A DNA stretch of 64,000 nt from assembly GCA_025331435.1 (NCBI GenBank), contig JAIWNI010000019.1, positions 1 through 64,000 of the forward strand, given 5' to 3'. Positions 45,843 through 58,700 of the stretch are shown here, in pieces. Source of the stretch: Choanephora cucurbitarum. Its lineage: Eukaryota > Mucoromycota > Mucoromycetes > Mucorales > Choanephoraceae. The stretch's first letter is position 1. Every line of letters begins with the position of its first letter. The notes below the pieces were generated by a model. The model saw only the letters and a list, made by a program, of their open reading frames with translations, searched no databases and was not told the origin of the DNA. A program made the position numbers and the translations under genes.

Positions 45843-48002
45843 ATGAAGATCCACTGTCTCGATCACCCAGGATCTACTACAAATACATTTCTTTGCAAAG
45901 TCAATCAACATACTATTGTCATCAATTGTCCGTTGGAAACCTTGACACTCTCCAGTCCTTCTGACTATAAAGAAAACAACACCGTGATACCTCCAAACGA
46001 TGACTTGATGTCGATCTTGACTTCTTTCAGCATGCAAGGCAAACAAATTGTTGACGCACATCATTCGTTAGAGCAAAAACAACTCGATAACTGTGATCAC
46101 CTCACTGTCTTTCGAGTACCCGATTTCAGTTTAGTAGATCTTGACAGTATTGATCTTGTGTTGATTGCCAACAGTCAGTGCATGTTAGGATTGCCTTACC
46201 TTACAGAATATATGGGATACAAAGGGAGAATTATTGCTACTGAACCTACTATTGAATATGCAAAGTAATTCAGGAACACACATAAACATACTTTGTATGA
46301 GCCTAAACATTTTTTTCTTTTCTAGACAACGCATGGAAGAATTGGTCATCTATCATGGTCAATCCACATCTCAAATTGAGCCTTCTCGATCGACACATTT
46401 CTCTCAGTTGAATAACATGTTTGAATCAGCCATGTCTGAGGGATGGCGATCCATCTATACCCAAAAGGATATTTTGTCTTGTATCGAAAAGATCCAACCA
46501 GTACGCTATACTGAACAACTCTCCCTTTTCTCTACACTGGATGTAGTGCCTTACAGTTCAGGCTATAGCTTAGGCAGCTGCAATTGGCTATTAAAGACCA
46601 GTTTTAAGCGCATTGTATTCTTATCCCATTCCTCTCTCCATGCTAATCTGCATCCAGCACCCTTAGATCATGCTATCTTGAAGGGAGCAGATGCCATTAT
46701 TGTTGGAGGGCTAACTCAACCCTCCGAAAGAGATTCGTCTTTTGAGCGTGCAAAGTCCCGTTTTCTTGTGCAAGTAGCACGTACGGTTCAATCATTACAT
46801 AATGCAATAGTTGTGACACCTGCTTCAGGGCTTGTGTTTGATCTGATAGGCGATCTAGAAAACTATTTTCGTTCATTAGGCCTAGAGATTGGTCATGAAA
46901 AGCATCAAGTCCCTATCTATGTAGCAAGTCCGATTGCTGACCGTAGTCTGAAATATGCCAACATTTGCGGTGAATGGATGAACAGTGGTCGACATGATTT
47001 ATTGTATATGCCGCAGATGCCATTGACACATGGCGAACTGATGCGAACAGGTGCTGTAGAACCTATTACTTCATTGGAAGCGAGTATACTTTCAGAACAT
47101 ACCATGCGCGAACCCTGTATTGTATTCACGGGCGACTCTACCTGTCTTCAGAAGGGCTATCTATCTTGGTTTTTACAGCATTGGGAACACTCTGAGTTAA
47201 ATACGTGTTTGTGTATAGGTAAAATTCGTTCATCTTATTTCAATCTATCTCTTTATTGACTTTTTTTTGCTAGATCCTGATTCCCCTGCTCAATTACAAG
47301 AAGAAATACCTGCCCATGGCAAGATCAATATCATTCGTTTACCATTAGACACACGACTGAAACTTGAAGATATTCCGTCCATCTTGCAGATGTATTGGCA
47401 CGAAGAGAATGAACAGAAAGATAGACATCTGATTATACCAAAAATAAAAGGTTCAGGCTTGATTCAGCAGCAAATCTTGGGATCTACCCAGGTGATTGTG
47501 TATCAGCCAGGACAAATGATCGAAGTAGACTTAAGTCGAGATTGGGAACCTGTCTCTGTCAGCGAGAGACTGGCCAAGACCATTTCACCTAAACGGTTAG
47601 TGGTAGAAGATGACTCCGAAAGCACTCGGTCCACTGTCTGGGCGTCTATTCATGGCACATTAAATTACTACAATAACCGATTAGAGATTCACCCTAGCAT
47701 GGATGCCAAAGACGATCTCTTACTGTTATCAAGCCGCGATATGTCTATGAATACAGAGCTGACTCATCTGATTCAGCAGTTTGAAAAGGTAACGAATGAA
47801 ATGCAAAGAGATAGCTGACTAATGATGTTCTGTTTAGCATGCAATACCTTTAGACATCACTAGAGAAAACGAAACAATTACGCTTTATTTACCAAAGGAT
47901 ATGAATGCTAAAATAGTAATCAAGGATTCGATGACTATGATTTATGCTAATGATGATCAAACAAGAGCATTTATAAGACATATTGTAACTAAAGAAGATT
48001 AA
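45843..48002 (+). CDS. INTS9: Integrator complex subunit 9
   Basis: Pseudo-enzyme partner of the INTS11 endonuclease in the nuclear Integrator complex, which cleaves nascent RNA; 664 residues, close to the animal length. Exons are 45843..46264, 46326..47218, 47274..47788 and 47838..48002. It is a metallo-beta-lactamase/beta-CASP protein without the zinc-ligand HxHxDH motif; the matching place reads LVLIANSQCMLGLPYLTEYM. Other strong matches are RIIATEPTIEYAK, YSSGYSLGSCNWLLK and PCIVFTGDSTCLQKGYLSWF. The ATG at 45843 was chosen over 45780 because family members begin at MK-x-x-CL. It converges with GID4, with 56 bases between stops. CPSF73/100 relatives were excluded by these motifs. Confidence 0.9.
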
Positions 48003-48058
48003 AACATATATATGTACAATAAAAAAAAGGTATCAAAATATAAATCTATACTAGTTAT

Positions 48059-49035
48059 TTAGCGAAACTCGAAATTGCCAAAGGATCTCTCTTCAACATG
48101 CTCCAATACTAGTTGCTGAAACCTATTTCATAGCCTGTATGAGTTATTGTCATGTTGAAATAAGCTACATTATTTACCATTCAGGATTGTTGTGATAGAA
48201 ATAGAATCCTTTGATTTCATTGGTGGATCGTTGGTAACATATATAATAAAAGCCTGCAAAGCTAGCACCTTCAATGTTGCTAACACAATGATCAGGTACC
48301 AAGAAATGTTCTTTCCATCGCATATAAATGAAGTCGTTGTCATAAGGATCGTAAGTGAAGCCGTCGTCATTGAAGGATTGAATATAAGGATGGAAGGAAG
48401 GAAATTTGCCCTAGAGAGATCATCAGCTTGCTATTGTTTTCTCATATAGGCAGTCTGTCCTTACCCAATGCAAGGCATCAATGTATTGCTGTGCTTGCCA
48501 TTTTCGAGTTAAAAATGAATAATGTGGGCCAATAATTTCACCTTCAAAAAAAGTCTGATAATTCTTTGAATAAAACTTTCCCTTTGGCGAGCTTAAACGT
48601 GAGAAAACACACTTACAGTCAATTCTGGGCATTCATTTGTGAGTCCTTCAATATTGAGATAGCCACTGATTTTACTTGCTTTCAAATCAACATGCTACCA
48701 TGTTATGCTTAATTATCTTTCCTATCGTGTGCTTTGCCATCTTGCTTTACCTGAATATCAACAATGACATTGTATCGACTCATACCACACTTCTGAACAC
48801 CCTTGAATCGAGATCCGTCATACAAGGCTCCTAAGCGAGAGCTATAAAGCCTTTTGTCTGAGATATCAACCCAGTTGTCTTGTTCGTGGCGAGCCACAAG
48901 AGATGTCTGTTTCTGTTGTTTCGATGACCTGATTGTGTCTGGTTTCAATGGCATGTGTTTACAGCTGGTAAGATCGCAGCATAGTTCAGTAGTTTCCGAA
49001 TTGGTTGTATTGGTTGAAACTGAAAGAATAGGCAT
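48059..49035 (-). CDS. GID4: GID4/Vid24, substrate receptor of the GID/CTLH ubiquitin ligase
   Basis: Substrate receptor that binds proteins with an N-terminal proline for the GID/CTLH E3 ligase; in yeast it removes gluconeogenic enzymes. It is 249 residues. Exons from the start are 49035..48751, 48694..48617, 48554..48465, 48410..48178 and 48122..48059. The beta-barrel begins at LYDGSRFKGVQKCG and continues with SGYLNIEGLT, TFFEGEIIGPHYSFLTRKW, FIYMRWKEHFLVPDHCV and GASFAGFYYICYQR. It ends in SFGNFEFR, the conserved end that inserts in the barrel. The first 80 residues are a variable serine/threonine-rich lead. Confidence 0.94.
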
Positions 49036-49978
49036 ATCAAAATAAACTTAATAAAATAGAATAAAAAGAGGTTTTTTTAAAAAAACAAAAGGAACCTCAG
49101 AAATAAAGGAAAAAAAAATCGAATTCTATTTATCTTTATTTGTGCATGTAAGATTATAGTTTGGGCATTGTGGCTTATCTGAATGCCAAACATAACAAAC
49201 TAATGTTTCAATTGCTTTTCTTGGTCGTGAAGGGGTTTCTTATTTTCTTTTTCGAGAGAGAGTTGCTATGGTTGCAGAATCTTTCTTTCTTTTTTTTTCG
49301 ATCTGCTCTCGTATAGTCCCTTAAAAGAAATTGGAGGTAGCACAAGATTTGAAGAAAATTACGCCCAACAAATAACGATAGATTCCAGAGATTTGCTTAG
49401 GGCGCAAATCATTCATCTACATATAGTAATTTAAGCAAGTAACTGATATGATTTGTTGTGTTTAAGTAATAAGTTAATTGTTTAAATTCAGAAAAGCTTA
49501 CTCAATCATCTTACCTATTGAACCTTTGACATTTGCTATGATTTTGAGAATGATATTTGAGCATGATAAGATAGCTTCTGAAAACAAATAGTATCAACGT
49601 ACTGTGATAGAATATAATATAGATGCACAAGTCATACTTTATGTTTGCTTATTGGCAGCGAATGCATAGTGTTCCTTTCAGGAAGCTCATAATAATATCA
49701 GCAATTGAGTTTTGGTAAGGAATGTAGCATCTTTTTTTTCCTTTCTTCTTCTCTAGATTTGGAAAAGACTATAAAGTCGTCAATGCTTTAGTTTGGTCAT
49801 AAGATATAATTTAAATTTATATATGATGCCCTAGTTTGCTGCTAAAAAAATATTACCACTAGATCGGAAACTCAAAATACAAGAAATCATGCATATTAAT
49901 TCTTGCGGTCATTCAATAGTAATTTGCCTGTTTTTTCTTTGACTATTTCTTTTCTCTTTCGTTTCAGCTATACAAGTG
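49036..49978. promoter_or_regulatory. Divergent GID4 / F-box promoter region
   Basis: AT-rich space of 0.94 kb. A TTTCTCTTTCGTTTCAG string right before the F-box start resembles a splice acceptor, so a 5'-UTR intron is possible. No defined operator recognised. Confidence 0.35.
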
Positions 49979-51898
49979 ATGACAGCAGTAAAGTCTCACA
50001 ATATTACACTAATACCACCAGAGATCTGGGAAAGCGTATTTCGATATTTGTCCTCACAGAACCTATTTCAATGTCAAAAAGTCTGTCAAGCTTGGCACTT
50101 ACCTGCGCAGCGCGTTTTTCTTGAACATGTCTTTTTGAAAAATCAATACGACGTTGAACAGTTTCTTCAATCCTTTGCTGCCTTCAAAACCAAAGATCCT
50201 TTTAACCATGTCAAGCGAATTACTATTGGTCGCAACTATACGATGCCCAGTCGAGCTCGTCTGTCACTCGCGAGCGAACTGATGAAGCAACTGGTGACTC
50301 AATTCCCTCAGATACAGCAACTGGTTATCTCAGGAAACTGCATCGATTTGACTTATTTTGCCAAACCAAACATGTTAGAGGCTATGTTGGATCATTGGCC
50401 ATCACTGAGTGTTTTCCGTGTAGATTGGGTGTTGGTGCAGTTTGAAAAACGCAAAATCTATCTAGATATCATTTATCAACTACGGCATCGTATGACTGAG
50501 CTAACATTGTACGATCATGATTATGTCACATTGGCATTTGGAGGGCCATGTCAATTCCTACGTCAATTCCCTAGACTCCAACATCTCAAGATTATCCCAC
50601 AGGACAGCATAGACAATATGGAAAAGTGTTTAGAAGTTCTTGAGGGTTGTCCACAGCTGATTTCCTTAGACATGTACATACAAGAAGAAGATAGAGAAGG
50701 ATTTCTGGATGATTATTTAAAGCCAAAAGAATGGTGTCAACGTTTGGAAATCAAGGAAAACTGGTCTCGTATTCAATCGCTTGATCTGAACTTGGGTATA
50801 TTTTCTGTTCATGCGATTGGGTTTATCATAGAGCACTTTAAGGGACTTCATCACTGGACAGTTGGACTGGCCCTTGATCATGTAAATACCTGGACACAAC
50901 AACAGCGACATCTGTTTAGCCACTCCTTTTTAAATCGACTGTGTGAATGCACCAACTATCGTCTAAGGCCGATTTTGATTCATTATGATGAAGATGATCA
51001 GTTCACTCGCTCGATACTAGAAAAACATCTAGTCGCATCGCACAATCACCTTGTTATTGATCTTTACAACAACCAAATGGAATTCGGGTTCGACTATAAC
51101 AATGCACCTGCTAATTCCAGAAAATACTCAATCGAACTTGTTGCTGATAAAAGAGAGCATACAGTATACATGACGCACTATTTCAATCAGATAACTGAAA
51201 GACAGATTAGTCACTTAAACGAACGCCTGTTTGCTAAACTGCAGGTGAACACCTTGACTCTGAACATGGGTGGTCTCTTTCAATTTACGGAGCATGTCTC
51301 TGTTCAGCAATGGATGGAGCATCTACCCTCCGTGACCCAGCTGAACATCTCTCTACCCATTCGGTGTTGTTACTCCGATACTTTGTTACAGCACAAACCA
51401 ATTTATCCTCAGATCACCTCTGTTCAATTGACAGCAGGTCATGCACTTTGGATCAACAAGGCTACTTTTTCTCAATTGGCATACTCATTTCCTTCTCTTA
51501 AGTACCTTTCGTTATGGTTTTGCAGTGGTGTTTGGGAAGACAGAACATTTCTGGTGGACATGGTAGAGAGCAATCTGGAACGACTGCATCTCGATGTCAC
51601 GCCTGTGAGCATACAAACAGGCAAAATTCTGACTCGACCCATATACTTCCATGAAGCTCACTTTATTCTGAAAGTAAGCACTAAGAAGGGAACGGTGTAT
51701 TATCGCGTTGGGTTGGACTATCTTCAGTTAGAAAAGATACCAGCTTGTATTGAAGAGGAGTTTATTACGGTGCATTTGAAGTTTCAATCAATTCAGTACG
51801 TGAATCTATATCTAAACCAAGAGATATTTGGCGAACTCCGTCCCACCCTTCCAATGGATCCACAGAAAATTGTGCAAAGAACTGTTTGTCTTTTGTAG
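49979..51898 (+). CDS. F-box protein with leucine-rich region
   Basis: Probable SCF ubiquitin-ligase adaptor, 639 residues, single exon. The F-box is at residues about 8-50: ITLIPPEIWESVFRYLSSQN, then LFQCQKVCQAWHLPAQ. The rest is an irregular series of leucine-rich strands and helices (for example LRQFPRLQHLKIIPQ and FPSLKYLSLWF), as in fungal F-box/LRR proteins whose substrates are mostly unknown. The frame has a GTG directly before, but the ATG at 49979 is taken as start. No orthologue could be named. Confidence 0.85.
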   Translation: MTAVKSHNITLIPPEIWESVFRYLSSQNLFQCQKVCQAWHLPAQRVFLEHVFLKNQYDVEQFLQSFAAFKTKDPFNHVKRITIGRNYTMPSRARLSLASELMKQLVTQFPQIQQLVISGNCIDLTYFAKPNMLEAMLDHWPSLSVFRVDWVLVQFEKRKIYLDIIYQLRHRMTELTLYDHDYVTLAFGGPCQFLRQFPRLQHLKIIPQDSIDNMEKCLEVLEGCPQLISLDMYIQEEDREGFLDDYLKPKEWCQRLEIKENWSRIQSLDLNLGIFSVHAIGFIIEHFKGLHHWTVGLALDHVNTWTQQQRHLFSHSFLNRLCECTNYRLRPILIHYDEDDQFTRSILEKHLVASHNHLVIDLYNNQMEFGFDYNNAPANSRKYSIELVADKREHTVYMTHYFNQITERQISHLNERLFAKLQVNTLTLNMGGLFQFTEHVSVQQWMEHLPSVTQLNISLPIRCCYSDTLLQHKPIYPQITSVQLTAGHALWINKATFSQLAYSFPSLKYLSLWFCSGVWEDRTFLVDMVESNLERLHLDVTPVSIQTGKILTRPIYFHEAHFILKVSTKKGTVYYRVGLDYLQLEKIPACIEEEFITVHLKFQSIQYVNLYLNQEIFGELRPTLPMDPQKIVQRTVCLL

Positions 51899-53591
51899 AA
51901 ATAAACTGATTTATACCCTTTTTTTCTTTTTTCATCATTGCTTTGTATGTATTTATATAATTCTGCTTCTCCTAGATTTTTTGTTCGTAAAGTTCAGGCT
52001 TTATCTTTGTTAGTACCTGTCAATGATACAATTGAATGATAGTGCTTCAGGACACTAATCAGGAGGAATATAGTTTGAACTAAAGTGCCACCATCAACTA
52101 CACCCCCCCCCTCTAGATGACAGCCTGTGCTCTTGTTGAATACACAGTTTTTAGAAAAGAACGAATTGATCAGTATGTTGTCCCGACATAACAGACTATT
52201 AAACTTCGCCTGCTTAAAGTGCCAACAACAAAGTGCATTGTGTCTTTGTTTGTCTCGAGAAATTTAAGTATCAAACGTTACACTTTGATATAAGCGGCAA
52301 AAAATCAATAAAAATAAGGTTGATCTAGACTCATTCAGGTCCAAAAATCTCTCCACTCTCCTTCTCTCAAATTCTATCTTTAAATCAAATATGTTTAACG
52401 TTCGATTCGAATTGGAGAGGTTTTGCCTACACAATGAGAGATTGCCATTGTGATAATAGCTAGACTTTTAAAAGACAGCAAAAGAAGATAATGGACTTTA
52501 TTGACAGATGAGATCAACTTATATCAATAATGCAGCTATTAAGGTATTTGAATGAACAAGTCCCTCATAGACGAGAATTGCTATCAATGAACAACCAGAT
52601 CTAGTCATATAAATAGCATATGGCTCTTTTTACATGACTGTCTGACTTGAAAAGGAAACTACAATTCTTGTGACACTCAAATCTAATATTAAATTGTGTT
52701 TTACTTGGATGACAGCTTTGTAAGCAATTATTTTCTACTTTTGTTATTTTGTGCTAATATACAGATCTGCAAAACGTATCTTATAAAAGGAGCGAGTAGG
52801 AACTTGCTTCGTTGCTAGAGTCAGTCATACTAAAGGATTGAGAACAAGCCCAAAAGGAATGTGGAGAACAAGATAGTAAGAGAAGAAAAAACTCCTAGCT
52901 CATTCCATTAAGCCAGTGAATAAGTAAGTGGTGTTCATTCTCGGACTCATTGAATATAGAAGTCAAGGGCTTTAGTAGTATGATATACTAGTAACAAAAA
53001 AAAAGATCAGAAGCTCATTTGATCTCGAGAAATCTATAAATAAAAATATATAGGGCATTTATCGAGTTGATGAGAGGACATCAACGGCTATTGCTATTCT
53101 TTTCTTTTTTTTTCTTCCGAGAAAAGTGGCCTTCCTGTTAAAGCAGTAACAAAGCATCTTGACGTCATTATAACAATCCATTCCATTTACTTTAGAGTGT
53201 CGGCGAGTTTTCGCTTTTAGAACAACGCACATTGATTTTGAGCCGATTGCTCGCATAAGGAAATTGTCTGTGCGTGTTTCAATTGGCTGATCTTTCTTTT
53301 TCAGTCAATTTGATTGTATTGTACGCAAAGTAGTACCAAACACCTTCTTAATTGTTTTTTTTTTATTTAGTTCCTCTTACTCATTCACCCCACACTCCTT
53401 TTGTTCTTTCTTTTTTTTTCTACCCCCCTGAATTACTACCAATTTCTTCACCTAAACAGCTTCTCCCTTCCCTTCTTCCTCCTCTCATCTTTTCTCTTCT
53501 TTGTAGTTATTTATACAACACTCAGTATACCTTTTGTTCCTTTTTTTCTTCTTCTTTTTGTTTTCTCTAGAAACAGTATTCTATCGTCATC
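51899..53591. other. Gene-poor stretch of 1.7 kb with ZDS1 promoter
   Basis: AT-rich. It has a run of nine C around 52104 and, before the ZDS1 start, a very long C/T-rich leader (about 53400-53570). A minus-strand frame of 65 residues (53256-53059) is not supported by any domain. Confidence 0.4.
53160..53167. promoter_or_regulatory. Perfect CRE palindrome TGACGTCA upstream of ZDS1
   Basis: The palindrome is the consensus site for CREB/ATF-type bZIP factors. It lies 425 bases before the ZDS1 start. Binding is inferred only. Confidence 0.4.
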
Positions 53592-55586
53592 ATGGCATCG
53601 TCTACTCTAATCCCGTTACCCGAAATCGACATCCAAACAGATGACTGGGATCTTTTAAAGTCAACAAATGAAGAATTGAATACACCGCCACTTACACCTA
53701 CCACTACCACTACCACTACTTCAGAGAACAATAATAAAGAGACAGCAGAGCAAACAAGCACACTACCTTCAACAGGCCTAACACGAGCCCTTTCTCTTAC
53801 CAGACAACTCCAACCCTTGAAAGAAGAAGAAAACGTTCGAAAAGAGGTCATTAATATCCTTACGTCAAATCCTTCGCATTTGTTTTGGTAAGTGTATTAA
53901 ACTTACTTTTGTAATGTATACTGATCCTCCTGTAACAAACAAACAAAAAAAGGGTGCCAGCATCACAACATCCAGAAATTGCACCTGCAGAATTTGAAAA
54001 GTATGTCGAAGCACATGGACTGATGATTCGAAAGAAGAGCACCAGAAGAAGACAGTCTGTTCTATCAGAATATTTTACAGCAAGCGATCAACAAAAGATG
54101 CTAGAATCAGCACCACCAATAGAACAAGGAATAGCAGACAGTTTTAGGCAGAGAAGATCAGTGCTACGTAGAAGCATGAGTCTACAATGTTTATCTTCAG
54201 GAGGATTAGGAGGAACAAATGAGCAAAAAGGAGCAAGTAAGTTTGAGAATTGTCAATAATGATAGTACTATGTATATTGAATTCTTTGACTCAGGCACGC
54301 GCCATGTACCTGACTTTCTCGTATTCGATCGAAACTCTTCTCCTCTTGATCAGTCAAGAGCACTTGTGCCCAAGGGAGATCGACCACTGTTTAGACGTGG
54401 TGCGCGCACTAATTTCAAACGAAATTCATCACTGACACCTAGTTCACAGCACCAAATAAGACCACCTCTTGTTCAGCGAAAGAGCGAGTCTGACTATCAT
54501 CTCATTGAGGGTGTTACCCTCTCTGACAATACTCTAAAAGAAGAACAGAGAGAGAAGGAACGAATAGAAGAGGATGATGACGAAGAAGATCATCAGATAC
54601 GCGATTTGAGTATTGCCGTCCGAAAAGATGCTGTCTCTCAAGAACAAGAGTCAGACTCGCCTCAGATGATGAAAATCACCCGCTCAGTTTCGACATCGAC
54701 TGCAACATCAACTTCGCATAGAAAATCAACTTGGTCGTCATGGGCATTTTGGTCAGATGAGAGATCATCAAAGAAGAGCAACAAAGTAGATCCTGTGTCA
54801 ACAGATACCCCAGAGACCAAAACAAGCTCACCCCTTTCTTCGCCTGAGTCAACTCACTCTAAGCGATTCACACTCTCTTCTCTCTTCTCACGTAATAAGT
54901 CCAAGCAACACCATCATCAACAACAGCTTCAGATCGATCAAGTGACAGCGCACTTGACAGCAAAAGATGCCGCTGAAAAACAAGCATTTCAGCTGAACTC
55001 AAACATGACACGGTTACCATTGCACGTTGAGCGTGCTATCTATCGACTCTCACATATCAAACTAGCTAACCCACGTAGACCGTTACATGAACAAGTGTTG
55101 ATTTCCAATCATATGTTTTGGTACCTTTCAGTCATTGCCAACAACAAGCAGAATGGACCTAATGAAACACCTATCATGGCATCTTCAGATGGATCGAGCC
55201 AAGAGAGAAAGCGACCTAGAAAACGATTAGTGAAGAGACCACCACCTCCACCTGCAGCATCAAAAAATAATGGACCCAATAAAGCTAGTTTTATTGGGTT
55301 GCCCAAAACATCAGAATCTACTGGATTTGTTGTGCCTGATAACTATCTGAATCCAAAACTAGCATCATCATCTTCGTCACCATCACTTGTCAAGAAACCG
55401 ACTCAGGCAACAAAAAGACTCTATACCAATCAGCCACACCCCTATAGAAAGAAACATACACAGCAAAATGATAGCTCATCTTCAGAAAGTGATGATAGTG
55501 ATGAAGATGATGAAGAATCAAAGCAAGATGATGATGTACCTTTAGCCCTGTACAAACAAAAGCACACTAATAATGATGATAAATAA
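53592..55586 (+). CDS. ZDS1: Zds1/Zds2 family regulator of PP2A-Cdc55
   Basis: Predicted 623-residue protein of the Zds family. Yeast Zds1/2 bind the PP2A regulatory subunit Cdc55, hold it in the cytoplasm and control mitotic entry and polarity. Exons are 53592..53887, 53953..54236 and 54295..55586. Family pieces are FWVPASQHPEIAPAEFEKYV across the first junction, the HVPDFLVFDR segment, and the C-terminal Zds domain (residues about 470-515) with RLPLHVERAIYRLSHIKLAN, then PRRPLHEQVLISNHMFWYL. The rest is low complexity: a threonine run near the start, acidic and serine runs at the end. Expression from a long pyrimidine leader is likely. Confidence 0.9.
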
Positions 55587-55717
55587 AGCCTACCCCCCCC
55601 ACACACACACTCCTTTTCTGATATCCCTTTTTTTACCCTCTCTCTCCCTTTTTTCTTCCTCTATTAAATTATTTGTTCTTTGTTTCTCTCTTTTCTTTTT
55701 ATTATGAAACGAATTGA

Positions 55718-58700
55718 TTACCATTCATCATCATCATCTTCATGATGAGAAGGTGCTTGTTGACGACGTGCACGAAGCTATTAGAGAAAGAAAAAGTCAG
55801 TTCATCTAATTTACCAAAAAAAAAACTGTGTTGTACTTACAGCATCAGCAAGTGAAGCAGCAGCATTGGAAGGTGTGCCATTAGCATTTCGTGGGGGTGC
55901 TCTAGGAGCAGGTGTAGGAGCACTAGCACCTGGTCTTGAGGGAATAGCAGGCTTAGTCATACCACTTGGTTTAGCAGGCACCATAGGCTTAGGTCCAGGA
56001 GCAGGAGGGGCTCTTCTAGCAGCAGGAACAGGTGAGCCGCTGTTGCTTCCATTAGCAGCAGCTAACTTGCGAGCTTCTAATTCTTGCTTCCAAGCAGGCA
56101 CATTACTAGCACTACTATTGTTGTTAGTAGGTGCCACGGGAGCAGCAGGGATAACAGGCTTGTTTTGAGTAGTAGTGGCAGCAGCAGAAGGAATGGAGGG
56201 AGCTGCTCTTCTAGTTGGTGGAGGTGGAGGTGTAGATCTAGCTGCAGGTGGAGGTGGAGGAACATATTCTTCTAAATAGTTATGAGGCACCCATCCTTCA
56301 ACACCATTCTTTCGAGCTAACCACCATCCGTTATCATCTTTTTCAACAATCTCTAAAATATCATCTTTCTCAAATGCAATTTCGCCTGCTTGTTGTGATT
56401 GGAATGGGTAAATGGCTTTGTATTGAGGCAATGTGGGTGCAGATGCTGGTGGAGGTGGAGGTGGAGGAGGGGATGACGATGATGATGGAGGAGCAGGCAC
56501 AGAGCGGTTTACTGTTGAAGAGGGAGTGGATGAGGGTATAGGTCGAGTCGTGTTGCGTACTGGGTTTGATTTGCGAGGTGGAGCTCGATTGGTTGTTGGT
56601 TTAGTAGCCCTTGGCTTCACAGGACAAGCTGGATCAGATTGACTTGAGGCAGGACAGCCAGAAGCAATCTTGACCACGTGACTCTTATAGACACCATCAC
56701 CTTTAGCTGTTTCATCTTTAACAAACTTCATCGTGACAGCCTTGCCACCCTTCTTTTTGTATTGGATTTGAGGAGTGACAGACACTTTGATACGGCCACC
56801 AGTTTGCTGCAACATATGAGCCAACAGTTCAGTCTTGAAAACACAAGACAGGATAGCATCGCCATCAGGCGAAGAATCAATATGCAATACAACCCAATCG
56901 TCTTGGTAGGTGGAGACACTGATACCATTGATCACATTCAAGCTGATAACCTTCTCGTCCACCATAGATAGCACCTTACCGTTCTTAGTAGCTACAACAA
57001 TATGAAGGTTTTGGTTGGTCAACACAAACGATCTTGGACTAGGTACACTTGAGCGCATAGCACGAGGCACAAGTGTGCTACCACGCATACTGAAGACAAT
57101 ATCTTCACCAGGCTTAAGACTGATAGCGTTACGAATCATGGTAGAAAGACCAGAGCCTTGCTTGATATCTAAATAGTCACCTGTAAAACGTCTCATACTG
57201 ACTAACGAATAGCGACGTCTTTCCTTTTGGCCAGCCAAAATCTGATGACCATATTCACGAAGTTGAAGGTATCCAATATTGTACTTGTTCTGTCTCCAGA
57301 AACGCTGTACCTTCTTGGCACATTCAATCTTGTAGCGCACATAGGCTCTCCAGGCACGTTGGATGCGAGTAGCCATGTTATGCCAGTACTTGTCACGCAA
57401 GTTTTCCAAGGCAAAGATGGTTTCAGGGTGACGAATGAAGACCTTGGTTGTACCTAACTGCCACTCTTCAGCAGGGATATTATTGTGTTTTAAGATTTCG
57501 AGTGCACCACTTTGAGCATCTCTATTCCAGATGTATTCACCAGCATAGCCTGTGGTAGGACACAACAGATAGAAACGCTCCACAAATTTCTCAAATGTTG
57601 TTCTGTAGGCAAAACCTGCGCGACGCACACGAATGTTTTCACATAAACCCAGGTATTGAATCTGATGCAGAACACGCTTTTCGTCGAATTCGCTTGGACT
57701 TCTGTTGTCGTTGGATTTGATGGTACGGATATAACTAGGGTGACATTGCATCAATTTGCTAACAAGAGTGTTACAAGATTGCTTGATCTTGTCACTTGCA
57801 GTAGGTGGTCTCTTCTTGGAGTTGGGATCAATGCGTTCAGGGAACAAGGTGCTTGCGATGAACTGGTTGGAGGAACCTGTACAGAGGTTCAACAGGTCCT
57901 TTGACAAAGAGTCCTTGTTCTTGTCAGTCATGTTTTCCACATTGTACAATACATCACCAGCATAATGGCGGATCAAGAATTTAGATCCACGCGATTCGAA
58001 GTGAGCATTCTGGGAAAGGAATCCCAAACGTTGAACAAACGAATTATCAGCGGCACTTGAATCTGCATGAGCTGTAGCACAGGCATCATTGAGAGCAGCA
58101 AACAATCCTGGAGGACGCTTTTCTTCAATTAGATCACATACAATTTTGTTGTTGAAAAACTTGATGGGTGTCCATTGAATCTGTTCACGAACGTATTCTT
58201 CTTGTTCTGCCTTCAGTGTCAATTCAATAAAGATCTGTTGAAGTTTTTCATTGACATAGTTGATACAGAGTTGTTCAAAGCTGTTTTCCTCAAAGATTTC
58301 GAAACCATAGATATCCAAGACACCAATCGTGAATTGATGTGCTGTACGTGCTTGCAAAGAAACATTAACACGGGTCACAATCCATTCAAACAAACGTTCA
58401 TAAATAGCCTTGGAGAGGGCATCACGAACAGCAGTTGCCTGTACAATATTCAAGGGTACTTCATACACACTTCCTCTTCTGCCACCACGAGCAGTTTCCA
58501 TGACACGGCTTGTCAATGCCTTTGTAAGAGCTTCAGCATCCACTTCCATCAAATAAGCAATGAAATTAGCCACTAAATCATTGAGATGATGTTGTGTTAG
58601 TCCTGAGCGTTCACTTTGCTTCTTTCTTTTTGCTTTTACCATCTGCATCTGAAATAGCAGCATAACCTTCATCGTTTTCAACAAAGACAACGTTGCCTAG

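Noticed and set aside
52100..52112. Poly-C run
   Set aside because: Simple homopolymer slippage; no structure around it.
53059..53256. 65-residue minus-strand frame
   Set aside because: Composition is ordinary for chance frames and no family resemblance was seen.
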